From: Gammaproteobacteria bacterium
GTDB taxonomy: Bacteria > Pseudomonadota > Gammaproteobacteria > Pseudomonadales > Azotimanducaceae
DNA length: 6,766 bases
Assembly (NCBI GenBank): GCA_027295975.1
Contig: JAPUJX010000622.1
Span: 1-6,766, forward strand
Reading direction: 5' to 3'
A program made the translations under genes and the position numbers. This document shows positions 1 through 6,683 of this stretch, piece by piece. The notes under the pieces are model-generated. The model made no database searches, was not told the DNA's origin, and saw nothing but the letters and a program-made list of their open reading frames with translations. Position 1 is the first letter of the stretch; each line of letters begins with the position of its first letter.

Positions 1-604
1 GTGCCCGCTCGGAAAAAGATGATGGGTCAGGTAGATGACTGATACAGTTGGGAATTGCTCTAACCTTATGGGATGGCACGAGCTTTTCGGCCCACTCCGT
101 TACTGCTCTGGTTTGGACGACCAGTGCTGCCGACAAAGGATACAGGATTCGGCGCGCCCATTCCCATGCAGGTCCAATGGAAACCATGCGTGGATCAACA
201 CGCTCACTCACGATAACTGGAATTCCTGTGCCCACGAGGGCCGCCAGAACACGAACGTTGGTTTGCTCGATGAAGCTGACCACCACGTCGGGAGAGAAGG
301 TTTTTGTAACCTGTCTGATCATACGGCTACGCCGCAGGTTCGAGAGGAAACCGTGCCACGGATTGTTTGACTCCCAAATGAGATCCAACCCAATCCTCTC
401 CACCCGCGGGTCCAACGAATAATGATCTGAATCCTTGTCCGTGAGAGTGAGCAAACCGACAGTCCAGCCTCTTGCTGCCCAATGGTTTACCAATTCACTT
501 GCCACGCGTTCGGCACCACCTGCGGACAGCGTAGATATGGTCAACAGTATTCTCTTTAGCGGAAGAGACGGCGACAGATCATGAGGCTGCTGGGCGCTAG
601 GCAT
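1..604 (-). CDS. Family 4 glycosyltransferase, N-terminal part (runs off left edge)
   Basis: Reading the minus strand from the ATG at 604-602 gives an open frame of 201 codons with no stop before the edge, so only the N-terminal half of a roughly 350-400 residue enzyme is present. Residues 18-34 form the first Rossmann strand and the glycine-rich loop SAGGAERV (27-34), typical of GT4 enzymes. Then come an S-F-I-E-Q-T-N stretch (110-116), a PVIVSER-D-P segment (129-138), a Y-P-L-S-A-A-L-V-V-Q-T segment (155-165) and IPN (184-186) at the domain hinge. This pattern resembles the GalNAc/PglH-like GT4 subgroup that extends lipid-linked oligosaccharides at the cytoplasmic face of the inner membrane. 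The nucleotide-binding C-terminal domain lies outside the window, so donor and acceptor are unknown. The start overlaps the last 8 bases of the sulfotransferase remnant, suggesting co-transcription. No strong ribosome binding site is visible; a GGAAAA lies rather far upstream. An in-frame TTG further upstream is an alternative start. Confidence 0.88.
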   Translation of the reverse strand, partial: MPSAQQPHDLSPSLPLKRILLTISTLSAGGAERVASELVNHWAARGWTVGLLTLTDKDSDHYSLDPRVERIGLDLIWESNNPWHGFLSNLRRSRMIRQVTKTFSPDVVVSFIEQTNVRVLAALVGTGIPVIVSERVDPRMVSIGPAWEWARRILYPLSAALVVQTRAVTEWAEKLVPSHKVRAIPNCISHLPDPSSFSERA

Positions 605-1097
605 TTTCGAAGTGAATTTTTTTCCAGTGGCTGAGGTCTCGTTCAAGCAAGATTGCAAGTAGATCAATGTCTGAGGAAAATTCCTCCACCATCCTCTCGC
701 GCATTTCATCTGATAACGCGAGCCTGTCTTCCGAGACCACTAGCTTGTCGCGCATTCTAGGTAATACAGAGAGTTCCTTCCATCGTAAGGCACGTTTAAT
801 AATTCCAAAACGACTTTGTAGACTTGGCTATTCGCTACTTCCGAATAAAAGATACCAGACAGAGCCTTCACCAATCGCCAAATACTCATTGTTTGAGCAA
901 TGCCCATAGCATTTCAGATAATCGCTTTCTGTTTCTGCAAATTGCATGGCCGGCATGTCAGTAGAGAAATAGTGGGGTTCTTTGGGCAGAGAAAAACAAA
1001 TGTCGCGATGATCACTCAGGTAGTTGCCCATTGCCGTGGTGCCGCAGCGCGGAGCGCCGACGATAAAAAAATTTGGCGTAATGTTGTATTGTGACAT
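597..1097 (-). pseudogene. Sulfotransferase family gene, degraded by frameshift and internal deletions
   Basis: The ATG at 1097 opens a frame with the 5'-phosphosulfate-binding loop of PAPS-dependent sulfotransferases, FFIVGAPRCGTT (residues 10-21), then KEPHYFSTDMP and GEGSVWYL. The frame hits TAG at 830-828 after 89 codons. Removing one T from the run at 847-850 gives WYL-YSEVANS, the expected family continuation. The text then jumps to QVYKVVLELLNVPYDGR, which belongs near the C-terminus, so roughly 120 residues are missing, including the 3'-phosphate-binding region. That frame stops at 742-740. The original frame then reads MRDKLVVSEDRLALSDEM through LLERDLSHW, the usual family C-terminus, ending at TAG 599-597. 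The product would be about 167 codons, against about 290-300 in intact relatives. It should be inactive; its former role was presumably sulfation of the glycan made here. It follows the flippase by 9 bp and is AT-rich (106 GC of 240 bases at 661-900). Confidence 0.87.
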
Positions 1098-1106
1098 GAC
1101 TTTGCG

Positions 1107-2426
1107 TCAGTATTTTTTTCGGCTGAAAACAGCTGCACCAATGCCAAGCAGTTTTCTTGTGCGTACTGCTAAAAGCACATTCCAGACGATGGTGGATACA
1201 GATGCACCTATCGCGGCACCTACCGCTCCATAGCCTGGAATCAGAACGGCTCCTAGTATCAGGTTTAACGCCAGCGCCATAGCCAGTGCATTCATGGAAA
1301 TCTTTTCATGGCCGGTCATGTTCAAAAGCAGTCCGACAGAACCACACGCAACGTTGACAACCTGTCCTATCAAAAGAATGACGAGTGCTGGAAATGCTGA
1401 AGTATAACTTTCGCCAAACAAGAAACCGAGTAGCCATTCCCCGGCAAACAGAACAATAAAGAATGCTGGGAGTGTAAATGCGAGTGCAACCCGAGCCGTC
1501 CCTCGAGCAATTCGTTCGAGTTCCTGCATATTCCCTATTGCATGCAATCGAGTGATATAGGGTGCGATTACGGCATTCACAACAAGCAGGGAAATGGCCA
1601 GAAGCGACGCTATATTCTCTGATACGCGAAAGAGGCCTGTTTGGGCTTCTGTGCCAAAGATGCCGAGCAGAACAACAGGGACCTGGATATTCGCTACACC
1701 AACAACCTGGATGACAATGAAGTGCCGCCAGGCGGAGAGCCATACTTTCCGTTCCAGTTCGATATCCGCACCGACAACCTGCTCCGGGATACTTTTTTGC
1801 AGTGTAATAGTCCCGGCAATTACGCTTACTACAAGGGCTCCCAGGCTACTAAGAAGAACTGTTATCGGCGTTAAAGCACCTTTAGACCACAGTATGACCA
1901 CCAACACGAGATATATGACTGGATTGATAATCCAGTCGAAAGATTGCGCAAGAACAACCTTCCTCAAACCCTGCAGAACCCCCGATACTCGGGCGGCCCA
2001 GGTCCAGAACAGAACGAACGGAACTGCTATGCAAAATAGTACGGCACGATCGGTCGGGGTGCTGAGCAGGTTCCAGCAGGCCCAGCCCAGGATGGGGACC
2101 ATGATCGAAACCGCCAGAAGCGTCGTATTGGTACCTGTCCAGCGAAGTAATCCCCTCAGTAAAGACCAATCTGCCGCTAGCTGATAGTTTGAGACGTGGC
2201 GTATCAGCAAAGGATTTACCGCGCTAGAGGTAGGTATCGCCAGCAGGTTCAGTACGGCAAATACAAATGCGACTTGGCCGTATCCGGCAGGACCAAGAGA
2301 CCTGGCGACAACGATCGAACTCAATGTCACCAACGCCAGCGAACCCAGTTTGAGGGCGCCAACGCCGGTGAGCCCCGATAATAACGCGCGGGTGATGCCC
2401 TTTTCGTTGGTCGTCTCATTGCTCAT
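1107..2426 (-). CDS. Oligosaccharide flippase (Wzx-like, polysaccharide biosynthesis protein)
   Basis: This 439-residue, strongly hydrophobic protein looks like a MOP-superfamily (PST) flippase, which moves undecaprenyl-PP-linked repeat units across the inner membrane. After a short polar N-terminus it has about 12 membrane segments, for example at residues 25-42, 51-70, 102-120, 128-146, 168-180, 187-208, 236-256, 273-290, 312-338, 345-369, 377-396 and 399-421. Family-typical features are ARSLGPAGYG (41-50), at the end of the first helix, and LLLNMTGHEK (366-375) in the C-terminal half. A basic tail, SRKKY, closes it. The length is normal for Wzx. The ATG at 2426 has a weak GAGCGG element just upstream. 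It lies 61 bp downstream of the amidotransferase gene and 9 bp upstream of the sulfotransferase remnant, in one direction. A counted sample (1261-1500) is 114 GC of 240, well below the gene upstream of it. The substrate cannot be inferred; calling it wzx assumes a Wzx/Wzy-type pathway. Confidence 0.9.
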   Translation of the reverse strand: MSNETTNEKGITRALLSGLTGVGALKLGSLALVTLSSIVVARSLGPAGYGQVAFVFAVLNLLAIPTSSAVNPLLIRHVSNYQLAADWSLLRGLLRWTGTNTTLLAVSIMVPILGWACWNLLSTPTDRAVLFCIAVPFVLFWTWAARVSGVLQGLRKVVLAQSFDWIINPVIYLVLVVILWSKGALTPITVLLSSLGALVVSVIAGTITLQKSIPEQVVGADIELERKVWLSAWRHFIVIQVVGVANIQVPVVLLGIFGTEAQTGLFRVSENIASLLAISLLVVNAVIAPYITRLHAIGNMQELERIARGTARVALAFTLPAFFIVLFAGEWLLGFLFGESYTSAFPALVILLIGQVVNVACGSVGLLLNMTGHEKISMNALAMALALNLILGAVLIPGYGAVGAAIGASVSTIVWNVLLAVRTRKLLGIGAAVFSRKKY

Positions 2427-2487
2427 GTCCGCTCGGTTCCGCCAGCGTCCAGATAACCAGTGATAAACACAAAGCGTGGCAGACTAG

Positions 2488-4422
2488 TCACGGATGGTAA
2501 TGATCCAGCCAGGCTTGCAGCATAAGCACGTCCCACAGCGGATACGCCCAGTTCTCGCCGGCAAGATGCGCCCGCCACTTTTCGCGAATAGGCGCGGGGT
2601 CGAGGAGACCCTGCTCGCGCAATCGGCGTTCGTCCAGCAGCGACTCCGCCCAGTCACGCAAGGAATCCCGCAGCCACAGATCAATGGGTACGCCAAATCC
2701 CATCTTAGGCCGATCTGTCATTTCACGCGGAACGTATCGATCGAGTACCCGGCGTAACAGGATTTTGCTCCGACCACGATGAATCTTCAGATGTAGTGGC
2801 AACTGCCAGGCAAACTCCACCACCCGATGGTCGATAAGTGGTACTCGCGCTTCCAGTGATACCGCCATACTGGCCCGGTCTACCTTAGTGAGGATGTCGT
2901 CTGGAAGATAAGTCAGTGTATCCAGGAACTGCATCCGTTCGGTGAATTCGGGGATGGTTTTTTGATAGTCCGGATTCCACAGATGGCCTTGCGGTTCGCT
3001 TGCGCCGATCACGATGCCGTTCGGATCTCGCCAGTGGGTAACAAGTTGACGGTACATCGCGTCCGAATCGGGCCGGAGTAACCCGTCGGCGAGCTTGTGT
3101 ACTTTGTGGCCAAAGAGGGTTGGACGCCTGCTGGATGGTAGAAGTTTTGCTAGTTTATCGAAGGATGATTCCTGGATCCTGCGCAAATTTGTGCCGACTG
3201 CTTTTCTTAGAAATTCAGGAAAGAACTGAGTCCGATGCCAGATTTGTGCGCCCAGCGTGTAGCGGTTGTACCCGGCGAAGAGTTCATCGCCGCCATCGCC
3301 GGATAGCGCCACAGTGACATGCTTGCGAGTCAGTTCGCAAACCAGATAGGTGGGAATCTGGGAAGAATCTGCAAACGGCTCGTCATACCACTGAGGGATC
3401 TTGGGGATTATATCGAGCGCGTGGCCAGGCTCGACATAGAGTTCGGTGTGGTCCGTACCCAGGTGGGCGGCAATTTTCCGGGCGTATGGCGCCTCGTCGT
3501 ATTCGGCTTCGGCAAAACCGATGGAGAAGGATTTGATCGGGCGGTTACTTTGCGCCTGCATAAGCGCGGTGACCAAGGAGGAATCGACGCCGCCGGAGAG
3601 CAAGGCACCGAGAGGCACGTCGGCCACCATGCGTTTGCTCACCGCATCACGCAGCAGTTCATCCAGGGTCTGCTCTGCCTCCTCGGCTTCGATGGGTCGC
3701 CGATCGGCAACGGCTCGGGCGGCGATGTCGCGGAAGTCCCAGTAATGGTGAATCTCTGGCTCGCGTCCGACGGCGAACGTCAAATAGCATCCTGGTTGCA
3801 GTTTGTGTACACCCTGGTAAATGCAGTGTGGCGTGGGGATGTAGTTGTGGCGCAGATAGGCCGCGATGGCATCCCGGTTGAGCGTGGGATGCCAGCCTGG
3901 ATAGGGCCTAAAAGCCTTGAGTTCCGAAGCGAATATCAGCGACCCATCCAGATAACCCCAGTAGAGTGGCTTGATTCCGAGGCGATCGCGCACGAGGGAG
4001 AGTTCGCAACGCTCCTTGTCCCACAGCGCGATGGCAAACATCCCGATCAATCGAGGCAGTGTCTTCTCCAGCCCCCAAGTCGATATCGCTTCAAGAATAA
4101 CTTCAGTGTCGGAGTGACCGCGGAAGGTCAGCCCAACGTCCGCAAGCTCCGCACGCAGTTCGGCAAAATTGTAGACTTCGCCATTGTAGGCAATAACGAA
4201 TCGACCGGACGCGGACGTCATGGGTTGGTGACCGGCGCTCGAGAGGTCGAGGATTGCCAGGCGACGATGCCCCAGTGCGATACGCTGCTCGTCGTCATAC
4301 CACTCACCGGAATCATCCGGTCCGCGATGCGTAAGCTCGGCGGCCATCTGCCGAACCGTTTCGCTCAGAGGCACGGTGGATGTTTTACCTCGTGTGTCGA
4401 TGAATCCCGCTATACCGCACAT
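2488..4422 (-). CDS. asnB: Glutamine-hydrolysing asparagine synthase family amidotransferase
   Basis: The 644-residue protein has the complete two-domain AsnB architecture. The class II glutamine amidotransferase domain (about 2-215) begins MCGIAGF, with Cys2 as the nucleophile exposed after Met removal. It continues with HRGPDDSG (32-39), GHRRLAILDLS (51-61), YNGEVYN (79-85), SDTEV (104-108) and RDRLGIKPLY (145-154). The synthetase domain (about 245-640) carries the pyrophosphate loop SGGVDSS (276-282), LSGDGGDELFAGYNRY (373-388), and the DDILTKVDRASMA and LEARVPLIDHRVVEFA blocks. All expected catalytic elements are visible, so it should be active. The family makes asparagine from aspartate, glutamine and ATP. 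Members inside polysaccharide loci are often thought to amidate sugar acids or similar precursors, and the position directly before a flippase makes that plausible, but the substrate is inferred. It is the first gene of the leftward run. A sample at 2521-2760 is 148 GC of 240. The ATG at 4422-4420 is fixed by the requirement for Cys2. Confidence 0.95.
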   Translation of the reverse strand: MCGIAGFIDTRGKTSTVPLSETVRQMAAELTHRGPDDSGEWYDDEQRIALGHRRLAILDLSSAGHQPMTSASGRFVIAYNGEVYNFAELRAELADVGLTFRGHSDTEVILEAISTWGLEKTLPRLIGMFAIALWDKERCELSLVRDRLGIKPLYWGYLDGSLIFASELKAFRPYPGWHPTLNRDAIAAYLRHNYIPTPHCIYQGVHKLQPGCYLTFAVGREPEIHHYWDFRDIAARAVADRRPIEAEEAEQTLDELLRDAVSKRMVADVPLGALLSGGVDSSLVTALMQAQSNRPIKSFSIGFAEAEYDEAPYARKIAAHLGTDHTELYVEPGHALDIIPKIPQWYDEPFADSSQIPTYLVCELTRKHVTVALSGDGGDELFAGYNRYTLGAQIWHRTQFFPEFLRKAVGTNLRRIQESSFDKLAKLLPSSRRPTLFGHKVHKLADGLLRPDSDAMYRQLVTHWRDPNGIVIGASEPQGHLWNPDYQKTIPEFTERMQFLDTLTYLPDDILTKVDRASMAVSLEARVPLIDHRVVEFAWQLPLHLKIHRGRSKILLRRVLDRYVPREMTDRPKMGFGVPIDLWLRDSLRDWAESLLDERRLREQGLLDPAPIREKWRAHLAGENWAYPLWDVLMLQAWLDHYHP

Positions 4423-4652
4423 AAATGAATTCTGTTATACGCCCGTGTCAATTCATGATTAACCTGGTGGACAGAAAAGAATCTCGATCCTGGTTGCTGA
4501 TAACTTGCTATTGCGAGTCAACTTCCACAGCTCGGAGACGCTACTTTGATTCGACGTAGGCGTATCAATGGCAACACCAGGAAACACATGGTAGTCTACC
4601 GTAAGGCTAGTAATAATGCGGCCTTTGAGCGGACGCAAATGCTAAAAAGTAC
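4423..4652. other. Divergent intergenic region, presumed to hold both promoters
   Basis: These 230 bp lie between the divergent starts of the amidotransferase and the Wzy_C-type gene and hold no convincing coding sequence. They must carry the leftward promoter unless transcription enters from elsewhere. On the minus strand a TATAAC (4439-4434) lies 17 bp from a poor -35 match, TTAATC (4462-4457); a perfect TTGACA (4451-4446) is also present but only 6 bp from it. Rightward, TAATAAT (4611-4617) is the best -10 match, without a good -35. No JUMPstart/ops element (GGCGGTAG) was found. Confidence 0.6.
4434..4462 (-). promoter_or_regulatory. Possible leftward promoter for the amidotransferase operon
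   Basis: Read on the minus strand, TTAATC (4462-4457), a 17-bp spacer and TATAAC (4439-4434) form a sigma70-like arrangement. It would give a start only a few bases before the ATG at 4422, that is an almost leaderless message. The -35 element is weak. The nearby TTGACA at 4451-4446 has no -10 at proper distance before the gene. This is a pattern match only. Confidence 0.18.
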
Positions 4653-6656
4653 TTGCGGCTCGAGCTTGAAGCAGCCCGCGGTTCATTCCGGCACGAGAAT
4701 TCAAGCCAACTGGAGTTGACTGGCTTGCAAGATACCCACGAAGTACCAACGCTCAGGCAGAACATGGCAGGGCTGCTGGTATTTACGGCTTTTGTTCTCC
4801 TGTGTTTCTTTTATGGCGCCGCGTATAACGTCGTCGTGTTCCTGGCCGCCGTTGCGGCGCTCATGACCGCCGTATCCCTCGTTGGCACAACGGTCCTCGC
4901 CGATGGTCTCAAGCGTTGTCCGGCCATTAGTTCATTGCTTGCATTATTCTTCATTGCCCTGGCAGTGAGCTATCAATGGAGCCTCAGCAAGGATTCGAGT
5001 TTTCTCCCAAGCTGGAGTCTGGCACTGGTGCCGATTACTTTTCTCATAGTGCGCGAATTGGGTCCCTGGCGATCACGCCTGTACGCTATCGTTAGTTTGA
5101 CGGTACTCTGTTTCGCGCTGATCTCTCTATGGAAATTGTTGCTGAGCAGAGAAGTCGCGAGTCTGCCGTTGACCGATCCGAACAACTATGGATCTTTCCT
5201 CTACCTGACGCTCATTCCCTGGTTGTATGTGTACCTGCGGAGACAATCCGAGGGTGGCTTCAACAATTGGCCCTTGCACATTGCGGCATACGTGGTGGCG
5301 TTTGTCATGTTCGCGGCAACATTTGCCACCCAATCGCGGACCTCAGCCGTGATCGTGTTTGTCGCGCTGGCGCTGTATTTCACGCTTACCCTGCTCCGCC
5401 GTAAGTCCGTGATCCCGGTGCTTAGTTTCGGTGTTCTTGCGATCGCTGCGTTTTTTCTCGAAGCCTCAGTCGTCGCAGCCAAGGCGAGTTATGGAGTACA
5501 GAGTATCGGTGAGGGCACTTCGGTGCGCTTACTGCTGTTCGATGCCGCGTTGAGCATCTATCAGGACAATCCGTTCACGGGTGCAGGCGTGTTCGTGTTC
5601 CCTCTTGTTTATCGAACGATCCGCAATCCGTTGGATAGTGATTCCAATGGCGGGTTTGCACACAACGACTATCTGCAGTTCCTGGCGGAGGGCGGGCCTT
5701 TGCTTGTCGCTGCATTGTTGTTTTTTGCGCTGGCGACCGTCTGGCGTTTCGCTACAGCCTTGTTCCCTTTGCGTTCGTCTGCGCCGATGGCGCTGCCAGG
5801 ATCCAGTTTCGGTATAGTGATAGCACTTGGCGCTGTACTCGCGCATGCCGCGGTGAACTTCGTAATGTATACACCGGTGCTTGCGTTGTTGATCGGTTTG
5901 AATGCCGCGTTGATTGACTGGCAAGCTCCGAGTGCTGTTACCCAACGATCGCTGAAGTCTTTTCGTCTCATCGTCGCGGGCATGTTGGTCTGGGGTTGGT
6001 CGTGCGTAGGATATTTGGCGTTGGATACTTTGTCGGTTGGTGTGTTTCAGCGTCAGGCTGGCATACCGTTTACCCAGCGATTCAATAGCACCCCGCAACA
6101 GATGCTGGATTACGCGCAACTTGCGCAGCGACTCAATGGTAGTCGTGGGCTACCGGTATTTGTCGAGGCGGCTATGCGCCAGTATCAGCTGTCACAGATG
6201 CAGGATTCCGACGTTCTGGTAGAGGCCACCCTGGATGCCTATCGTCGAGCACGTGCGACAGATCCCTGGAACACCAATATCAACCTCCAGATGTATGCCT
6301 TCGTGGCGAACCAACCGCGCATAGCGGGGCAACTGACACCGCAGGAAGAACCGGTTGAGCTACTCCTGCAGACCATAGGACTCGATCCTGTCTTTGTCCC
6401 GGGCTTCGACGCGATAGTTGCGCATTACCGCGCGTTAGGGCGTGAAGAGGTAGCTTACGAAGTTCTTCGGGATCGACTCACACCCTGGCTACCCTGGTTG
6501 GCACGCTCCAGCAAAGTCGACGCGCTGCGCTTTGTCGATTACCTGCAGGAATGGGCGAATCGCACCGGGCAGAGTGATTACCAGGTAGAGCTTTCCCGGG
6601 TCGCAGCCGTGGTCGCCGCTGTGCAACCGATGCAGCGCCGAACGTGGTTCGACTAG
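4653..6656 (+). CDS. O-antigen ligase/polymerase family membrane protein (Wzy_C) with soluble C-terminal domain
   Basis: The open frame encodes up to 667 residues: about 12 hydrophobic segments between residues 38 and 460, then a polar C-terminal domain (about 464-667). Between them are the marks of the Wzy_C ligase/polymerase family: DPNNYG (175-180), TQSRT (226-230) and a large periplasmic loop with GTSVR (288-292), NPFTGAGVF (306-314) and HNDYLQFLAEGG (337-348). Such proteins transfer undecaprenyl-PP-linked glycans in the periplasm, either polymerising them (Wzy), attaching them to lipid A core (WaaL) or to protein (PglL); the sequence does not decide which. The C-terminal domain has TPR-like helical text (AYRRARATDPWN, 529-540). 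It is transcribed away from the flippase group. The start is uncertain: TTG 4653 is the longest; TTG 4725 has GGAG nine bases upstream; ATG 4764 begins right at the first membrane helix. A sample at 5521-5760 is 133 GC of 240. Confidence 0.88.
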   Translation: MRLELEAARGSFRHENSSQLELTGLQDTHEVPTLRQNMAGLLVFTAFVLLCFFYGAAYNVVVFLAAVAALMTAVSLVGTTVLADGLKRCPAISSLLALFFIALAVSYQWSLSKDSSFLPSWSLALVPITFLIVRELGPWRSRLYAIVSLTVLCFALISLWKLLLSREVASLPLTDPNNYGSFLYLTLIPWLYVYLRRQSEGGFNNWPLHIAAYVVAFVMFAATFATQSRTSAVIVFVALALYFTLTLLRRKSVIPVLSFGVLAIAAFFLEASVVAAKASYGVQSIGEGTSVRLLLFDAALSIYQDNPFTGAGVFVFPLVYRTIRNPLDSDSNGGFAHNDYLQFLAEGGPLLVAALLFFALATVWRFATALFPLRSSAPMALPGSSFGIVIALGAVLAHAAVNFVMYTPVLALLIGLNAALIDWQAPSAVTQRSLKSFRLIVAGMLVWGWSCVGYLALDTLSVGVFQRQAGIPFTQRFNSTPQQMLDYAQLAQRLNGSRGLPVFVEAAMRQYQLSQMQDSDVLVEATLDAYRRARATDPWNTNINLQMYAFVANQPRIAGQLTPQEEPVELLLQTIGLDPVFVPGFDAIVAHYRALGREEVAYEVLRDRLTPWLPWLARSSKVDALRFVDYLQEWANRTGQSDYQVELSRVAAVVAAVQPMQRRTWFD

Positions 6657-6683
6657 CGTGTGCTGGTAGCGGCCTCGCAGCGT

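Noticed and set aside
35..422. Overlapping plus-strand frames of 111 and 124 codons near the left edge.
   Set aside because: The minus strand of the same stretch encodes a well-matched GT4 N-terminal domain; these frames are its shadows.
828..830. In-frame TAG in the sulfotransferase as a possible recoding (readthrough) site, since the same frame is open on both sides.
   Set aside because: Readthrough would produce mis-framed residues between the lesion and about position 755 and still lack the central cofactor-binding region; the frameshift and deletion explanation fits better.
1594..2184. A 196-codon plus-strand frame opposite the flippase gene.
   Set aside because: Its translation is low-complexity in threonine, arginine and serine with no family signature, while the opposite strand is a clear membrane transporter.
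3319..4428. A 369-codon open frame on the plus strand opposite the amidotransferase gene.
   Set aside because: It is antisense to a gene with all AsnB motifs intact, has no recognisable domain, and long antisense frames are expected in this GC-rich gene.
4590..4600. Perfect small palindrome GGTAGTCTACC in the divergent intergenic region, a candidate operator.
   Set aside because: A five-base arm is expected by chance about once per kilobase, the flanks do not extend the symmetry well and there is no second copy.
4639..4719. A 26-codon ATG frame (starting MLKSTCGSS) before the Wzy_C-type gene, with GAGCGG upstream.
   Set aside because: It is short, lacks similarity to anything known to me and ends inside the next gene; leader-peptide features such as codon repeats or an attenuator hairpin are not seen.
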